This document shows positions 34,092 to 43,300 of a stretch of 64,000 nucleotides of DNA, one piece after another. The notes below the pieces were generated by a model. It was not told the origin of the DNA and did no database searches. It saw only the letters and a list, made by a program, of their open reading frames with translations. Source of the stretch: Amycolatopsis sp. MtRt-6 (GTDB taxonomy: Bacteria; Actinomycetota; Actinomycetes; Mycobacteriales; Pseudonocardiaceae); the NCBI RefSeq assembly GCF_017308975.1, contig NZ_JADWPD010000003.1, positions 372,001 through 436,000 on the forward strand, in the 5' to 3' direction. How positions within the stretch are numbered: position 1 is the stretch's first letter; each line of letters starts with the position of its first letter. The position numbers and the translations under genes were made by a program.

Positions 34092-34311
34092 GATCACTCC
34101 CGAGCTTCTTCCGTGTGGCACCATCCTCCGGCACCCGCCCGTGCGGGGTCAAAACCTTTTCCCGGCCGTCCCGCGAGGACGGTCAGCGTGGGCTGCCTGT
34201 CACTTGAGGAAGTTCATGATTTCTCCCCTGAAGCAGGACCGACGACCGGTAGCACGCCCAGCGCACCGGTCCGGTTGATGCCCGCCGGTCCACGTCACCC
34301 GAGCAGCCCAC

Positions 34312-34333
34312 GCCGGGCGGAAATCCGCCCGGC
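34312..34333 (-). terminator. Terminator hairpin after the ATPase gene
   Basis: A perfect inverted repeat, GCCGGGCGGA (34312-34321) and TCCGCCCGGC (34324-34333), lies eight bases past the ATPase stop on the minus strand. It probably closes the flotillin-ATPase operon. Confidence 0.65.
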
Positions 34334-34340
34334 AACGCAA

Positions 34341-37300
34341 TCAAGCGTCCTCTCGCGCCAGCCGCTGGGCCGCGCGACCGATGGCCGACTCGATCGCGCC
34401 GACCCGGTCGGCCAGCAGGCCCACCGCGCCGACCGCGCGGCTCATCGGGTCCTCGCCGTCCCCGCCGAGCGCCTGTTCCCGCAGGTACGCGGCCTTGACG
34501 TCGGCCCACCGCCGAGCTTGCGAAGGGGAGAGCCGTCCCCGCAGCTCGGCCAGCTTGAGCAGGTTGGCCTCGGCGTCCGAGGTCAACGTCTGCGCCTCGC
34601 CGGCGTAGTGGTCGTCGATCAGGGCCTCGAGCTCCGCGTCGTTCATCGCGGGCACGATCCGCTCGGCGAGCTTGTTCATGTTCCGGTACGAACCCTGCAG
34701 CCGGAACGGCGGTTCGGTGCGCGACGCGTCCGCCTGCGCCGCCGAGGCGATGTAGGCCTTGTTGTTCGCCAGCACGGTCCGCTGCACCCGCAGGAGCTTC
34801 CGCAGCACGGCCAGTACCTGCTCGAGCTCCGCCGCCGAATACGCGTGCGAAAGCTGGTCGGCCCGCACGGAACCGTCGCCGCGCGCCAGCCGGACCAGGG
34901 TGTCCACATCGGACCGCTCGCGTGACACGAGCGGCGCCAGCACGGCGTTCGACGTCAGCGCGTTCTCGACGTAGCTCAGCGCGAAGAGCTCTTCCTTGCC
35001 GGACAGCACGTCGCCGAGGTTCCACACGTCCGCGCGGTTGGCGAGCATGTCGGGGATGCGGAACCGCTTGCCCTGCTCGGTGTACGGGTTGCCCGCCATG
35101 CACACCGCGAACCGCTTGCCACGCAGGTCGTACGTCCGCGTACGGCCCTCCCAGACCCCTTCCATCCGCCGCTGCGCGTCGCACAGGGAGATGAACTTCT
35201 GCAGCAGCTCCGGCGACGTGTGCTGGATGTCGTCGAGGTACAGCAGCACGTTGTTGCCCTGCTCCAGCGCGAACGAGATCTTCTCGACCTCCTGCCGCGC
35301 GGTCGCGTTCGGCGCGTCGGCCGGGTCGACCGAGGTGACGTCGTGGCCGAGCGCCGGGCCGTTGACCTTGACGAAGACCAGCCCGAGGCGGCTGGCGACG
35401 TACTCCATGAGGGTCGTCTTGCCGTACCCCGGTGGCGAGATGAGCAGCAGCAGGCCGGACTGGTCGGTGCGCTTGGCGTCGCCGGCCGCGCCGAGCTGCT
35501 TGGCCAGGTTGTCCCCGATCAGGGGCAGGTAGACCTCGTCGAGCAGCCGGTTCCGCACGAAGGCGCTCATCACCTTCGGCTTGTACTCGTCGAGCCGGAG
35601 CCGGTCGCGTTCGGCCGCCACCAGCTCGTTGCGCTGACGCTGGTACGCGCGGAACCCCGGCACGCGGTCACGCCGGAAGCGGTGCGTCCTGGCGAGCGTC
35701 TCGTCGAGCCGCACCGCCACCGACCGCCCGGTGAGCCGCGGGTGCGCGCCGAGCAGACCGTCCACGGTGGCAGTCAGCGTCGCCGACGAGTCGTACCGCG
35801 GCAGGTCGCACAGCTCGATCACGACGGCTTCGGGCAGCTCGTCGGCCGGCAGCCCCGAAACGTCCGCAAAGGACCTCAGCCAGGCGTCGGCGAGCTGGTA
35901 CCGGTCCGCCAGCGCGTCGAGGGAACGCAGGTCCTCGGCGAAGCTGCGCCGGTCGAGCCGGAACTTGTCCAGCACCGCCCGCGCGCCGCCGCTGGTGACG
36001 AACCCGGCCGGCGCGACGGCCAGCTCTTCCACCAGGTATTCCCCCGAAAACTCGGTCTCGAGCCCAAGCCCGCCGGTGAACGCCGTGATCGCCTCGGTGA
36101 GCTCCCGCGCCAGCTCGTCGAGCGCCCGGGTGGGGCCGAACGCCTCGCGCACCCGCGCGAGCGACGCGGCCCGCGTCGTCCACGCGGCCTTGGCCCGCTC
36201 CTCGGCGCCGAACGCCCAGAACAGCTGGGCCGCCGCCCGGTCCGCGGGCGGGAAGCGCAGCAGCCCGGCGGCGGACCGCAGCCGCAGCAGGGCCGCCAGG
36301 ATCGCGGCGGCGTCGTGGTCGTGCACCCCGCGCGCGTACCCCTCGTCGTACCGCTCGCCTGCCACGCTCCGCACGACGTCGAGCAGGTCGGCTTCGACCA
36401 GCTCGGCCACCGGCCGTTCGGCGAGGATCGACGTCGCCAGGTACTCGGCCCGGTAGACCTCCGGCGACTCCGAGACCAGCAGCTGATCCCAGTACGGCCG
36501 GGTCGCCTCGAACGCGGCGTCGCGCACCGGCGCCCGGTAGTCGGTGCCGGTGATCGCGAACTTCATCGAGCCGTCGTGCGGCACCAGCGTCAGGTCGATG
36601 TCCTGGGTGTTGACGGCGAAGGTGTTGCGGCCGAGGCGGATCGTCTCGCCACCCTCGCCGTAGAGGTCGAGCCGGTCGCGCAGGGCCCGGCCGGCCTCCT
36701 GGCGGGCGGCCTTCACGCGGCCGTCGAGTTCCTCGGCCCGCACCTGGTCGCCGAGCGCCCGCAGGTCTTCGACGACGCTGCGCAGCTTCGACACCATCGG
36801 ATCGGCCGCGAAGTAGGTGTTGATCTCTTCGACCGAGCCGAGCGAACCGACCCGGCGCGTCACGCTGCCGAGGATGCGTTCGGCCGACTCGACCAGCCTG
36901 TCCGCCCGCCGCGCCCGTTCGTCGAGCAACGCCTGCTTGCGTGAGGAGAACGCCTCGTAGACGTCGGTGCGCTTCTCCCCGAGCGAGGTCAGGAAGTCGT
37001 CGAACTCCCCGAACCGCGATTCGAGGTTCTCCAGTTGCAGCAGCAGCCGGCCCAGCTGCTCGTCGCAGCGTTCCGGGGTGTCCGCGACCGCGAGCCCGCC
37101 GGTGATGGCCTGCGCGAGCAGCGCGAACTCGGCGGCGAACTCGGCCCGGCCCTCGGTCTCCAGGAGTTCCTTGCGGCGCCCGTCGAGCGTGGCCCTGGCC
37201 CGGTTGACGGCCCCGATCACCTCGCCGACGCGCTCCAGGATCTTCGTCCGGACGACGGCGTCGGCGATGTCCAGCCCGCCCACGACGTCGGTGAGGATCG

Positions 37301-39206
37301 CCAGGCCGGCGGACTGCTCGTCGAGCCGCTCGGCGACCGGGCCGGCCTCGGCGACGGTCGTGAGCGCGCCCGCCGCCGCGATCAGCCCGTCGACCTCGGC
37401 GTGGTAGCCGGTGAACGCCTCTTCGCCCTGCAGGAACCGCACGGCACGCTGCGCGGCCTCGGAAAACTCCGTGTCCAGCTCGGCGATGAGCGTGTCGACG
37501 CGGGCGGTGTCGGCGTAGCGCAGCTCCCGCACGGTGACCAGCCGCCCGCGCGCCCGGTGCAGCTCGGCGAGGCGGCGCACCCACGCGTCCGCCGCGTTCA
37601 GCGCCTCGCCCCGCACCCGCCGCACGAGCGACGCCGTGTCGGCCGCCGCGGTTTCGACGGCCTCGGCCGCCTGCGCGGTGAGCGAGGTGACCGTCTCGAA
37701 CTCGTCCAGCACCTGCTCGGCGGTGACGCGGACGTCGGACAGCGGCGAGCGCAGGTCGCCCAGCTCGGTCTCGCCGAGCCAGTGGTAGTGGTCGAAGACC
37801 CGGGCGCACGCGGCGATCAGCGCCTCGAAGACCGCCGCCGACGGGGCCATGTCCCCGACCATCCTGGTGATCGACAGGCAGTCGGAGATCCCGCGGACGA
37901 GGTCGGCGTTCCCGACCCGCTCCAGCGGCCCGGTGCCGGCCGGCTGCGCCGCGGCGTAGGTGTCGGACTGGAACGGCGTCCGCCAGACCTGCATCGGGTG
38001 CACCCGGCTCGGTTCGTCGGACAGCGCGCGGAACAGGATCATCGTGCCGTCGTCGAACAGCGAGTACCCGTGGCACGGGATCGGGTTGGCGACCTCCTTG
38101 CGGATCACGTTGTACGGCAGCAGGAGCGAGCGCCCCTCGGCCCGCGCGTGGAAGACGTACAGCACGTCCTCGCCGTTGGGCGAGCGGATCACGCGCTCGA
38201 ACTCGAGACCGTCCACAGTGGTGTCGAACGTCTTGCTGACGCCGGTGTCGAGATAGTAGCCGCCGGGGAAGATGATGCCGTGGTCCTCGGGGAGCCGCTG
38301 GCAGGCCTGCCCGATGCCGTCGAGCCGCACGACGTCCTGGGTGCGCGTGTTGAACACCAGGTAGCGGTGGGTGGTTTCCTTGTACGGCAGCACGCGCAGC
38401 AGGATCAGCGGGCCGATCCGGGCGTAGGCGACCTCGGCGTCGGCGAGGCTCTGCAGCGGCTCGTCCACCGGTTCGGCGTACACGCCCGCGCCGGTCTCGG
38501 TGTTGTTCTCGACCTTGACCGTCAGGTTGCCGCCGACGGTCTCGACGAACACCTCGTTCTCGATCGAGATGTGCGGGTGCCTGCCGAGGACGTGGTCCTC
38601 GCGCGTGGTCTCGATCCACTCGAAGTCGTGCGACGGCGGGAAGACGTGGTCGCGCTCGCCGCGGCTGTCCAGGTAGGACACCGTGCCGTCGGCCGCGACC
38701 GCCCACCGCAGCACCCGGATGTCCTCGGTGCGCGGGCCGATCTGGAACACCGCGAGCAGCTTCCCGTCCAGCCGGCGCAGCTGCAGCAGCTTCGCCTGGC
38801 GGTAGTACCGGTACAGCTCGCCGAAGTCCCGCCCGAACTGCTCGTCACGCAGCAGTTCGGGCAGCTCGTCGGCGCTGACGTCGTCGAAGCGGAACGCGTC
38901 TTCGTCGTGGCTGAAGCGCTGCAGCGAGAAGACGTCGTCGATCGCCGTCTCGGGCTTCAGCCCGATGAAGACGTTGTAGCCGAACAACATCCGGCCGTCG
39001 ACGGCGACGATGTCCCGGGGCACGCAGTTGTTGGCGGTGCGGATGCGTTCGGTGCCGACCAGCGCGAGCTGCGCGCTGCCGAACACCTCCAGCCGCCGCG
39101 CGTTGAGCTGCTCGGCGCGGTTCGCCAGCTCCGCGGCCTGGGCGGCCAGCCGGCCGCGGAGCACGTCATACGTGCCCGCGTCCAGCTCCGTTTCGGCCGC
39201 CGTCAC
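34341..39206 (-). CDS. Giant AAA+ ATPase (annotated in relatives as DNA repair ATPase)
   Basis: 1621 residues from GTG 39206, overlapping the flotillin TGA by four bases. The first 600 residues are beta-rich and include PHISIENEVFVETVGGNLTV; the centre is long helical coiled segments (EQVLDEFETVTSLTAQAAEA). An AAA+ module lies near residues 1260-1450: Walker A SPPGYGKTTLMEY, Walker B NNVLLYLDDIQH and sensor-type MAGNPYTEQGKRF. A helical C-terminus follows. Despite the usual name, no nuclease or DNA-binding motif is visible. Its fixed partner is flotillin, so work on or near the membrane is more likely than DNA repair (inference). Confidence 0.82.
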   Translation of the reverse strand: MTAAETELDAGTYDVLRGRLAAQAAELANRAEQLNARRLEVFGSAQLALVGTERIRTANNCVPRDIVAVDGRMLFGYNVFIGLKPETAIDDVFSLQRFSHDEDAFRFDDVSADELPELLRDEQFGRDFGELYRYYRQAKLLQLRRLDGKLLAVFQIGPRTEDIRVLRWAVAADGTVSYLDSRGERDHVFPPSHDFEWIETTREDHVLGRHPHISIENEVFVETVGGNLTVKVENNTETGAGVYAEPVDEPLQSLADAEVAYARIGPLILLRVLPYKETTHRYLVFNTRTQDVVRLDGIGQACQRLPEDHGIIFPGGYYLDTGVSKTFDTTVDGLEFERVIRSPNGEDVLYVFHARAEGRSLLLPYNVIRKEVANPIPCHGYSLFDDGTMILFRALSDEPSRVHPMQVWRTPFQSDTYAAAQPAGTGPLERVGNADLVRGISDCLSITRMVGDMAPSAAVFEALIAACARVFDHYHWLGETELGDLRSPLSDVRVTAEQVLDEFETVTSLTAQAAEAVETAAADTASLVRRVRGEALNAADAWVRRLAELHRARGRLVTVRELRYADTARVDTLIAELDTEFSEAAQRAVRFLQGEEAFTGYHAEVDGLIAAAGALTTVAEAGPVAERLDEQSAGLAILTDVVGGLDIADAVVRTKILERVGEVIGAVNRARATLDGRRKELLETEGRAEFAAEFALLAQAITGGLAVADTPERCDEQLGRLLLQLENLESRFGEFDDFLTSLGEKRTDVYEAFSSRKQALLDERARRADRLVESAERILGSVTRRVGSLGSVEEINTYFAADPMVSKLRSVVEDLRALGDQVRAEELDGRVKAARQEAGRALRDRLDLYGEGGETIRLGRNTFAVNTQDIDLTLVPHDGSMKFAITGTDYRAPVRDAAFEATRPYWDQLLVSESPEVYRAEYLATSILAERPVAELVEADLLDVVRSVAGERYDEGYARGVHDHDAAAILAALLRLRSAAGLLRFPPADRAAAQLFWAFGAEERAKAAWTTRAASLARVREAFGPTRALDELARELTEAITAFTGGLGLETEFSGEYLVEELAVAPAGFVTSGGARAVLDKFRLDRRSFAEDLRSLDALADRYQLADAWLRSFADVSGLPADELPEAVVIELCDLPRYDSSATLTATVDGLLGAHPRLTGRSVAVRLDETLARTHRFRRDRVPGFRAYQRQRNELVAAERDRLRLDEYKPKVMSAFVRNRLLDEVYLPLIGDNLAKQLGAAGDAKRTDQSGLLLLISPPGYGKTTLMEYVASRLGLVFVKVNGPALGHDVTSVDPADAPNATARQEVEKISFALEQGNNVLLYLDDIQHTSPELLQKFISLCDAQRRMEGVWEGRTRTYDLRGKRFAVCMAGNPYTEQGKRFRIPDMLANRADVWNLGDVLSGKEELFALSYVENALTSNAVLAPLVSRERSDVDTLVRLARGDGSVRADQLSHAYSAAELEQVLAVLRKLLRVQRTVLANNKAYIASAAQADASRTEPPFRLQGSYRNMNKLAERIVPAMNDAELEALIDDHYAGEAQTLTSDAEANLLKLAELRGRLSPSQARRWADVKAAYLREQALGGDGEDPMSRAVGAVGLLADRVGAIESAIGRAAQRLAREDA

Positions 39207-41212
39207 TGCTTCGCGGCGACGACGGTGGCGACCGACGTCTCGGCGAGGCCGAGCCGCTGCGCCGTGGTCATCAGCTCACGGAGCTTGGCGCTGTCCGGGC
39301 CGCCGGCCTGCAGCTGCTTCGCCAGGAAGGCCGACAGCGTCAGGTTCTTCACGTCTTCGGTGCTGACCGCGCCGATCAGCTTGGCGAGGTCGTCGGTGAA
39401 GCTGGCCGACCCGTCGAGGTAGGGCCGCGCAAGCGACTGGACGACGTCGGAGTGCTCCACGAAGCCGTCGACGCTCTTGCCGAGGCCGATCGAGCCGACG
39501 ACCCGGTCGAAGAACATGGTCTCGCCGCCGACGATGTCGATGTCGGCCTTCTCCAGGCCGACGCTGAGCACGGTCGCCTGCGCTTCGGCGACGTCACGCT
39601 GCACCTCGAGCGCGGCCAGCCGGATCTCCTTCTCGGCGTCCAGCCGCAGCCGGTACTCCTCGTGCTCCCGGCTGGCGCTGTCGAGCGCGGCCATCGCGGC
39701 GGCCTTCTCGGTGAGGCCCTCGGCCTCGCCCTTCAGCTTCTCGCGCAGCGCTTCGGCGATCACGACGGCCTTCTCGCGCTCGACGACGGCCTCGGCGCGG
39801 CCGACCTTCTCGAGCGCGACGGCGTCGCGTTCGCGGACCTGCGCGGCGGCGAGACCGGCGGCGGCCTCCTCGGCCTGGATGCCTTCGGCGAGCCGGATCT
39901 TGGCCCGCGTCTCCAGCTCGGCGGCCTGCTGGCGCGCCTCGGCGAGGGTCAGCTCCTCGCGGGCCTTGTGCTTGGCGGCCTGCTCCGCGGCCTCGGCGGC
40001 CTTGATGCCCTTGACCAGGTTCTCCTGGGCTTCGGCCTCGGCGCGGATGACGACCGCCTCGCGGGTGCGCTGGGCCTCCTCGACCACGCGCAGCTTCTTG
40101 ATGTTCTCTTCCTGCTCGGCGACGGTCTTCTCGACGGCGATCCGCTCGCGGATCACCTCGGCGATCGACCGCTTTTCGGTTTCGAGCTCCTTGTCCTTGG
40201 CGATCCGGGACAGCTCGGTCTCGCGCTCGCGGCCGATCACCTCGAGCAGGCGGTCCTTTTCGATCCGCTCGGACTCGATGGCGATGACGCGTTCGCGGTT
40301 CTTGCCGGCGACCTCGATCTCACGCTGCTGGTTCTGCTGCTGGATGCCGAGCTGCTCGTCGGTGCGCAGCTGCGCGGCCTGCGACTTGAGCCGCTCCTCG
40401 GCCTGCACCTTGGTGATCTCCGCCTCTTCGCGCGCCCGCATGGTCTCGATTTCGCGGCGCTGCTTGATTTCGGCGTCGGCCTGGCGGCGTTCCAGTTCGA
40501 GGATCGCCTCACGCGCGTCGACGTTCTGGCGCGTGATCTCCTTTTCTTCGTGACGGCGGAACTCGTTGGTGCGCACGTGCTCGATGGCCGTCAGCTCGGT
40601 GATCTTGCGGATGCCCTGCGCGTCGAGGATGTTCGCCGCGTCGAGCGACGCCATCGGGGTCTGCTCGAGGTAGTCGATCGCCGCGTCCTCCAGGCTGTAG
40701 CCGTTGAGGTCGGTGCCGATGACGCGAATGATCTGGTCGCGGAACTCGTTGCGCTTGGTGTAGAGGTCGACGAAGTCGAGCTGCTTGCCGACGGTTTTCA
40801 GGGCTTCGGAGAACTTCGCGTTGAATAATTCCTGCAGGGTCCCCTGGTCGCTGGCGCGTTCGGTGCCGATCGCCTGCGCGACCTTGACGACGTCCTCGAC
40901 GGTTTTGTTGACGCGGACGAAGAACGAGATCCGGATGTCGGCGCGGATGTTGTCGCGGCAGATCAGGCCTTCCTGGCCGGTGCGCTCGATGTCGATCGTC
41001 TTCACCGAGATGTCCATGACCTCGGACTTGTGCAGCACGGGCAGCACGACCGCGCCGGTGAAGGTGACGTCGACCTTGCGCACCTTGGAGATGATCAGCG
41101 CCTTGCCCTGCGGCACCTTGCGGAACAGCCGGCTCACGACGAACAGCAGCACGAGGACGATCAGGACCACGACGGCGATCAACACGCCGGCCCCCAGGCC
41201 GATGGCATCCAT
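39203..41212 (-). CDS. Flotillin family protein (YqiK-like)
   Basis: 669 residues from ATG 41212. An N-terminal membrane helix (residues 5-27, GAGVLIAVVVLIVLVLLFVV) leads into a band-7/SPFH domain (KALIISKVRKVDVTFTGAVV). Then a very long coiled-coil rich in AE and ER repeats (about residues 210-540, for example RREIETMRAREEAEITKVQA), and a C-terminal domain with VQSLARPYLDGSASFT. Flotillins scaffold membrane microdomains. It is preceded five bases upstream by the OB-fold membrane protein gene and followed by the AAA+ gene with a GTGA overlap, making a three-gene operon. Confidence 0.92.
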   Translation of the reverse strand: MDAIGLGAGVLIAVVVLIVLVLLFVVSRLFRKVPQGKALIISKVRKVDVTFTGAVVLPVLHKSEVMDISVKTIDIERTGQEGLICRDNIRADIRISFFVRVNKTVEDVVKVAQAIGTERASDQGTLQELFNAKFSEALKTVGKQLDFVDLYTKRNEFRDQIIRVIGTDLNGYSLEDAAIDYLEQTPMASLDAANILDAQGIRKITELTAIEHVRTNEFRRHEEKEITRQNVDAREAILELERRQADAEIKQRREIETMRAREEAEITKVQAEERLKSQAAQLRTDEQLGIQQQNQQREIEVAGKNRERVIAIESERIEKDRLLEVIGRERETELSRIAKDKELETEKRSIAEVIRERIAVEKTVAEQEENIKKLRVVEEAQRTREAVVIRAEAEAQENLVKGIKAAEAAEQAAKHKAREELTLAEARQQAAELETRAKIRLAEGIQAEEAAAGLAAAQVRERDAVALEKVGRAEAVVEREKAVVIAEALREKLKGEAEGLTEKAAAMAALDSASREHEEYRLRLDAEKEIRLAALEVQRDVAEAQATVLSVGLEKADIDIVGGETMFFDRVVGSIGLGKSVDGFVEHSDVVQSLARPYLDGSASFTDDLAKLIGAVSTEDVKNLTLSAFLAKQLQAGGPDSAKLRELMTTAQRLGLAETSVATVVAAKQ

Positions 41213-41217
41213 TCAGT

Positions 41218-41775
41218 TCAGTCCTTTTCTGCTTCGAGTTCCATGGGGCTGACCCAGAAGAACTCACCCGCGGAGTCGTAGTCGTAGATGACAACGCGGC
41301 TGCCCACGCCGAGGTTGCCTTCGCCGGCCAGTCGGATTTGGACGATCGCCGAAGACCCGTCGGCGGCGGTGGCTTCGGCCTGCCCGAAGTCCTCGGTGAC
41401 GGTCGACGTCCGCACGACGGCAACCCGCCCGACGAAGTCCGCCCGCGTCGGCTCGGCGCCCTCGAAGACGCGCCGCAAGGGCACGATGACGAGCCGGGTC
41501 CCGAGCGCCCCACCGACGAGCGCGACCAGGAGAACCACAACCCGCAGCGGCGCGCCTTCGATGAGAACCGTGCCGACGAGGCTGAGGAACCAGCTGAAGG
41601 CGACGAACAGCGACAGCGAGATGGCCAGCGGGACGCCGCCGAAGAACCCGATGTCGCCGTCGTCGACGTCGAGGACGCCGAGCAGGATCAGCCCCCAGTA
41701 GCCGATCACGACGACCAGCAGGAAGCTGAAGAGTACGGCGGGAAAACCCAGCGCCGCGGTGACGAACCCGCTCAT
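41218..41775 (-). CDS. YqiJ/NfeD-like OB-fold membrane protein
   Basis: 185 residues from ATG 41775. Three hydrophobic helices (residues about 8-33, 42-68 and 75-92) are followed by a soluble C-terminal OB-fold-like domain (DFVGRVAVVRTSTVTEDFGQ, ending EFFWVSPMELEAEKD). This is the YqiJ/NfeD-type partner of flotillins: a membrane-embedded protein whose OB domain faces the cytoplasm. It begins the flotillin-AAA+ operon with a five-base gap to flotillin. Confidence 0.82.
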   Translation of the reverse strand: MSGFVTAALGFPAVLFSFLLVVVIGYWGLILLGVLDVDDGDIGFFGGVPLAISLSLFVAFSWFLSLVGTVLIEGAPLRVVVLLVALVGGALGTRLVIVPLRRVFEGAEPTRADFVGRVAVVRTSTVTEDFGQAEATAADGSSAIVQIRLAGEGNLGVGSRVVIYDYDSAGEFFWVSPMELEAEKD

Positions 41776-41946
41776 CGGTTCCTTCCCCCAAGGAAGGGCC
41801 TCGGCAGCGCCGGGGCCCTGGCCAGCGACTATAGCTGTCGCGGCGGGGAGGGGACGAACGTTTCGGACACGAGCTCATCTCGCCGCGGTGTCGTCCGGGA
41901 CGTCGGTTAAGTCACTGCTTTTCAAATCAAACCGTCAGGATGATGG

Positions 41947-41992
41947 TATAGTATCCGACATGGAGGCGGTTAGCTAACCATCACACTGATGG
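41947..41992 (+). promoter_or_regulatory. Promoter and palindromes at the Fic gene start
   Basis: A TATAGT -10-like hexamer (41947-41952) is followed by the perfect palindrome GTTAGCTAAC (41969-41978) and CCATCA-CAC-TGATGG (41978-41992), whose right arm contains the Fic ATG at 41989. Structure here could repress transcription or translation initiation. No -35 element is clear. Confidence 0.4.
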
Positions 41993-43155
41993 TGACTATC
42001 CGAGTTACAGACATGTTGTTCGTGGCACCGGAACTCGACATACGCGAGCGCGAGGTCCTGGCACAGGTCGAGGACCTCAAATCGGCCCTGCGCTTCCAGC
42101 TGACCGAGCCCCGCCGCTGGGCGGGCTCCCTGCGCCGGGTGTCCCTCGCCCGGGCCATCCAGGGCTCGAACAGCATCGAAGGTTACGAAGCCGGTCTCGA
42201 CGACGCGGTCGACGTCGCCGCGGGCGAGGAACCGCTCGAAGTCGACGAAGAAACCCGCCTGGCGCTGCGTGGCTACCGCGAAGCCATGACATATGTGTTG
42301 CAGCTGGCCGAAGACGACGGATTCCAGTACAGCGACCAGCTGCTGAAAAGTCTTCACTACATGATGACGAACTACGCGCTGAAGAACCGTCCTGGCCGAT
42401 GGCGGGCCGGGAGCATCTACGTCCGGAACGACACGACGGGCGAGATCGTCCACGAAGGCGCGGACCTGGACCTGGTGCCGGCATTGATGCGGGAACTGGC
42501 CACGAGCCTGAATGCCGAAAGCGAGTGCCCGGACGTCGTCCGCGCCGCCATGGCGCACCTGAACCTGGTCATGGTGCACCCGTTCCGCGACGGAAACGGG
42601 CGCATGGCCCGCTGCCTGCAGAGTCTGGTGCTGGCCAGGAGCGGGGTGCTGAGCCCGGTGTTCATGAGCATCGAGGAGTACCTCGGACAGAACACACAGG
42701 CCTACTACGACGTACTCGGCGAAGTGGGCGGGGGTTCTTGGCAACCTCGGCGCGACGCGCGCCCTTGGCTCCGGTTCACGCTGACCGCGCACCTCCACCA
42801 GGCACGCACGATGCTCCGGCGCGTCAAGGAAAGCGAACGCATGTGGGCGGAGCTGGAAACGCTCGTCCGCGGCCTCAGCCTTCCCGAGCGGAGCTCCATG
42901 GCGCTGTTCGACGCGATGATCGGCCTTCGCGTGCGCAATGCCACTTACCGTTCCTACTTCGAAGACAGCCCCGACGAAATCACCGAAGCCACCGCGAGCC
43001 GCGACCTGCGCGCCCTCGTGGCGGCCGGCCTTCTCGAGGCCAAAGGCGAAAAGCGAGGGCGCCACTACGTCGCCAAGCCGCCCCTGGTCGAGATCAGGGA
43101 GCGGGCGCGGGCAGCACGTGACCCGGAAGACACGGTCGACCCGTTCGCGATCTGA
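41989..43155 (+). CDS. Fic family AMPylase-type protein with inhibitory helix
   Basis: 388 residues from ATG 41989 (ATG 42013 is an alternative). The inhibitory motif S60-NSI-E64-G lies in a helix before the core, as in class II Fic proteins where it blocks ATP binding. The active site is HPFRDGNGRMAR beginning at H197. A C-terminal winged-helix-type region follows (ASRDLRALVAAGLLEAKGEK). Fic enzymes transfer AMP or related groups to protein hydroxyls. No separate antitoxin gene is present, consistent with self-inhibition. Confidence 0.93.
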   Translation: MVTIRVTDMLFVAPELDIREREVLAQVEDLKSALRFQLTEPRRWAGSLRRVSLARAIQGSNSIEGYEAGLDDAVDVAAGEEPLEVDEETRLALRGYREAMTYVLQLAEDDGFQYSDQLLKSLHYMMTNYALKNRPGRWRAGSIYVRNDTTGEIVHEGADLDLVPALMRELATSLNAESECPDVVRAAMAHLNLVMVHPFRDGNGRMARCLQSLVLARSGVLSPVFMSIEEYLGQNTQAYYDVLGEVGGGSWQPRRDARPWLRFTLTAHLHQARTMLRRVKESERMWAELETLVRGLSLPERSSMALFDAMIGLRVRNATYRSYFEDSPDEITEATASRDLRALVAAGLLEAKGEKRGRHYVAKPPLVEIRERARAARDPEDTVDPFAI

Positions 43156-43184
43156 CGGTCTTGGCGGCTGACGGACTTTCGAGG

Positions 43185-43257
43185 AGCCGGCAAGGGGGCT
43201 CGAACCCCTGACCTTCTGTTTACAAGACAGATGCTCTACCAGCTGAGCTATACCGGC
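43185..43257 (-). tRNA. tRNA-Thr (anticodon TGT)
   Basis: The minus strand gives acceptor GCCGGTA, D arm GCTCAGCTGGTAGAGC, anticodon arm CTGTC-TTGTAAA-GACAG-type loop with TGT, and T arm AGGGG-TTCGAGC-CCCCT. All four arms pair and length is 73. The anticodon TGT reads threonine ACA. CCA is not encoded. It sits between the Fic gene and the ABC permease gene. Confidence 0.93.
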
Positions 43258-43300
43258 CTGGCCCCAAGCAGGGGCCAGGCCGGAGTCTACCCGGCCCCCT

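Noticed and set aside
34341..39206. DNA repair function of the giant ATPase
   Set aside because: The name is inherited from annotations of relatives. No nuclease, helicase or DNA-binding motif is visible, and the operon partners are membrane proteins.
37035..39422. A 795-codon plus-strand frame opposite the AAA+ and flotillin genes
   Set aside because: It is antisense to well-supported genes with clear AAA+ and SPFH motifs, has low-complexity composition and no family motif. It is a GC-content shadow.
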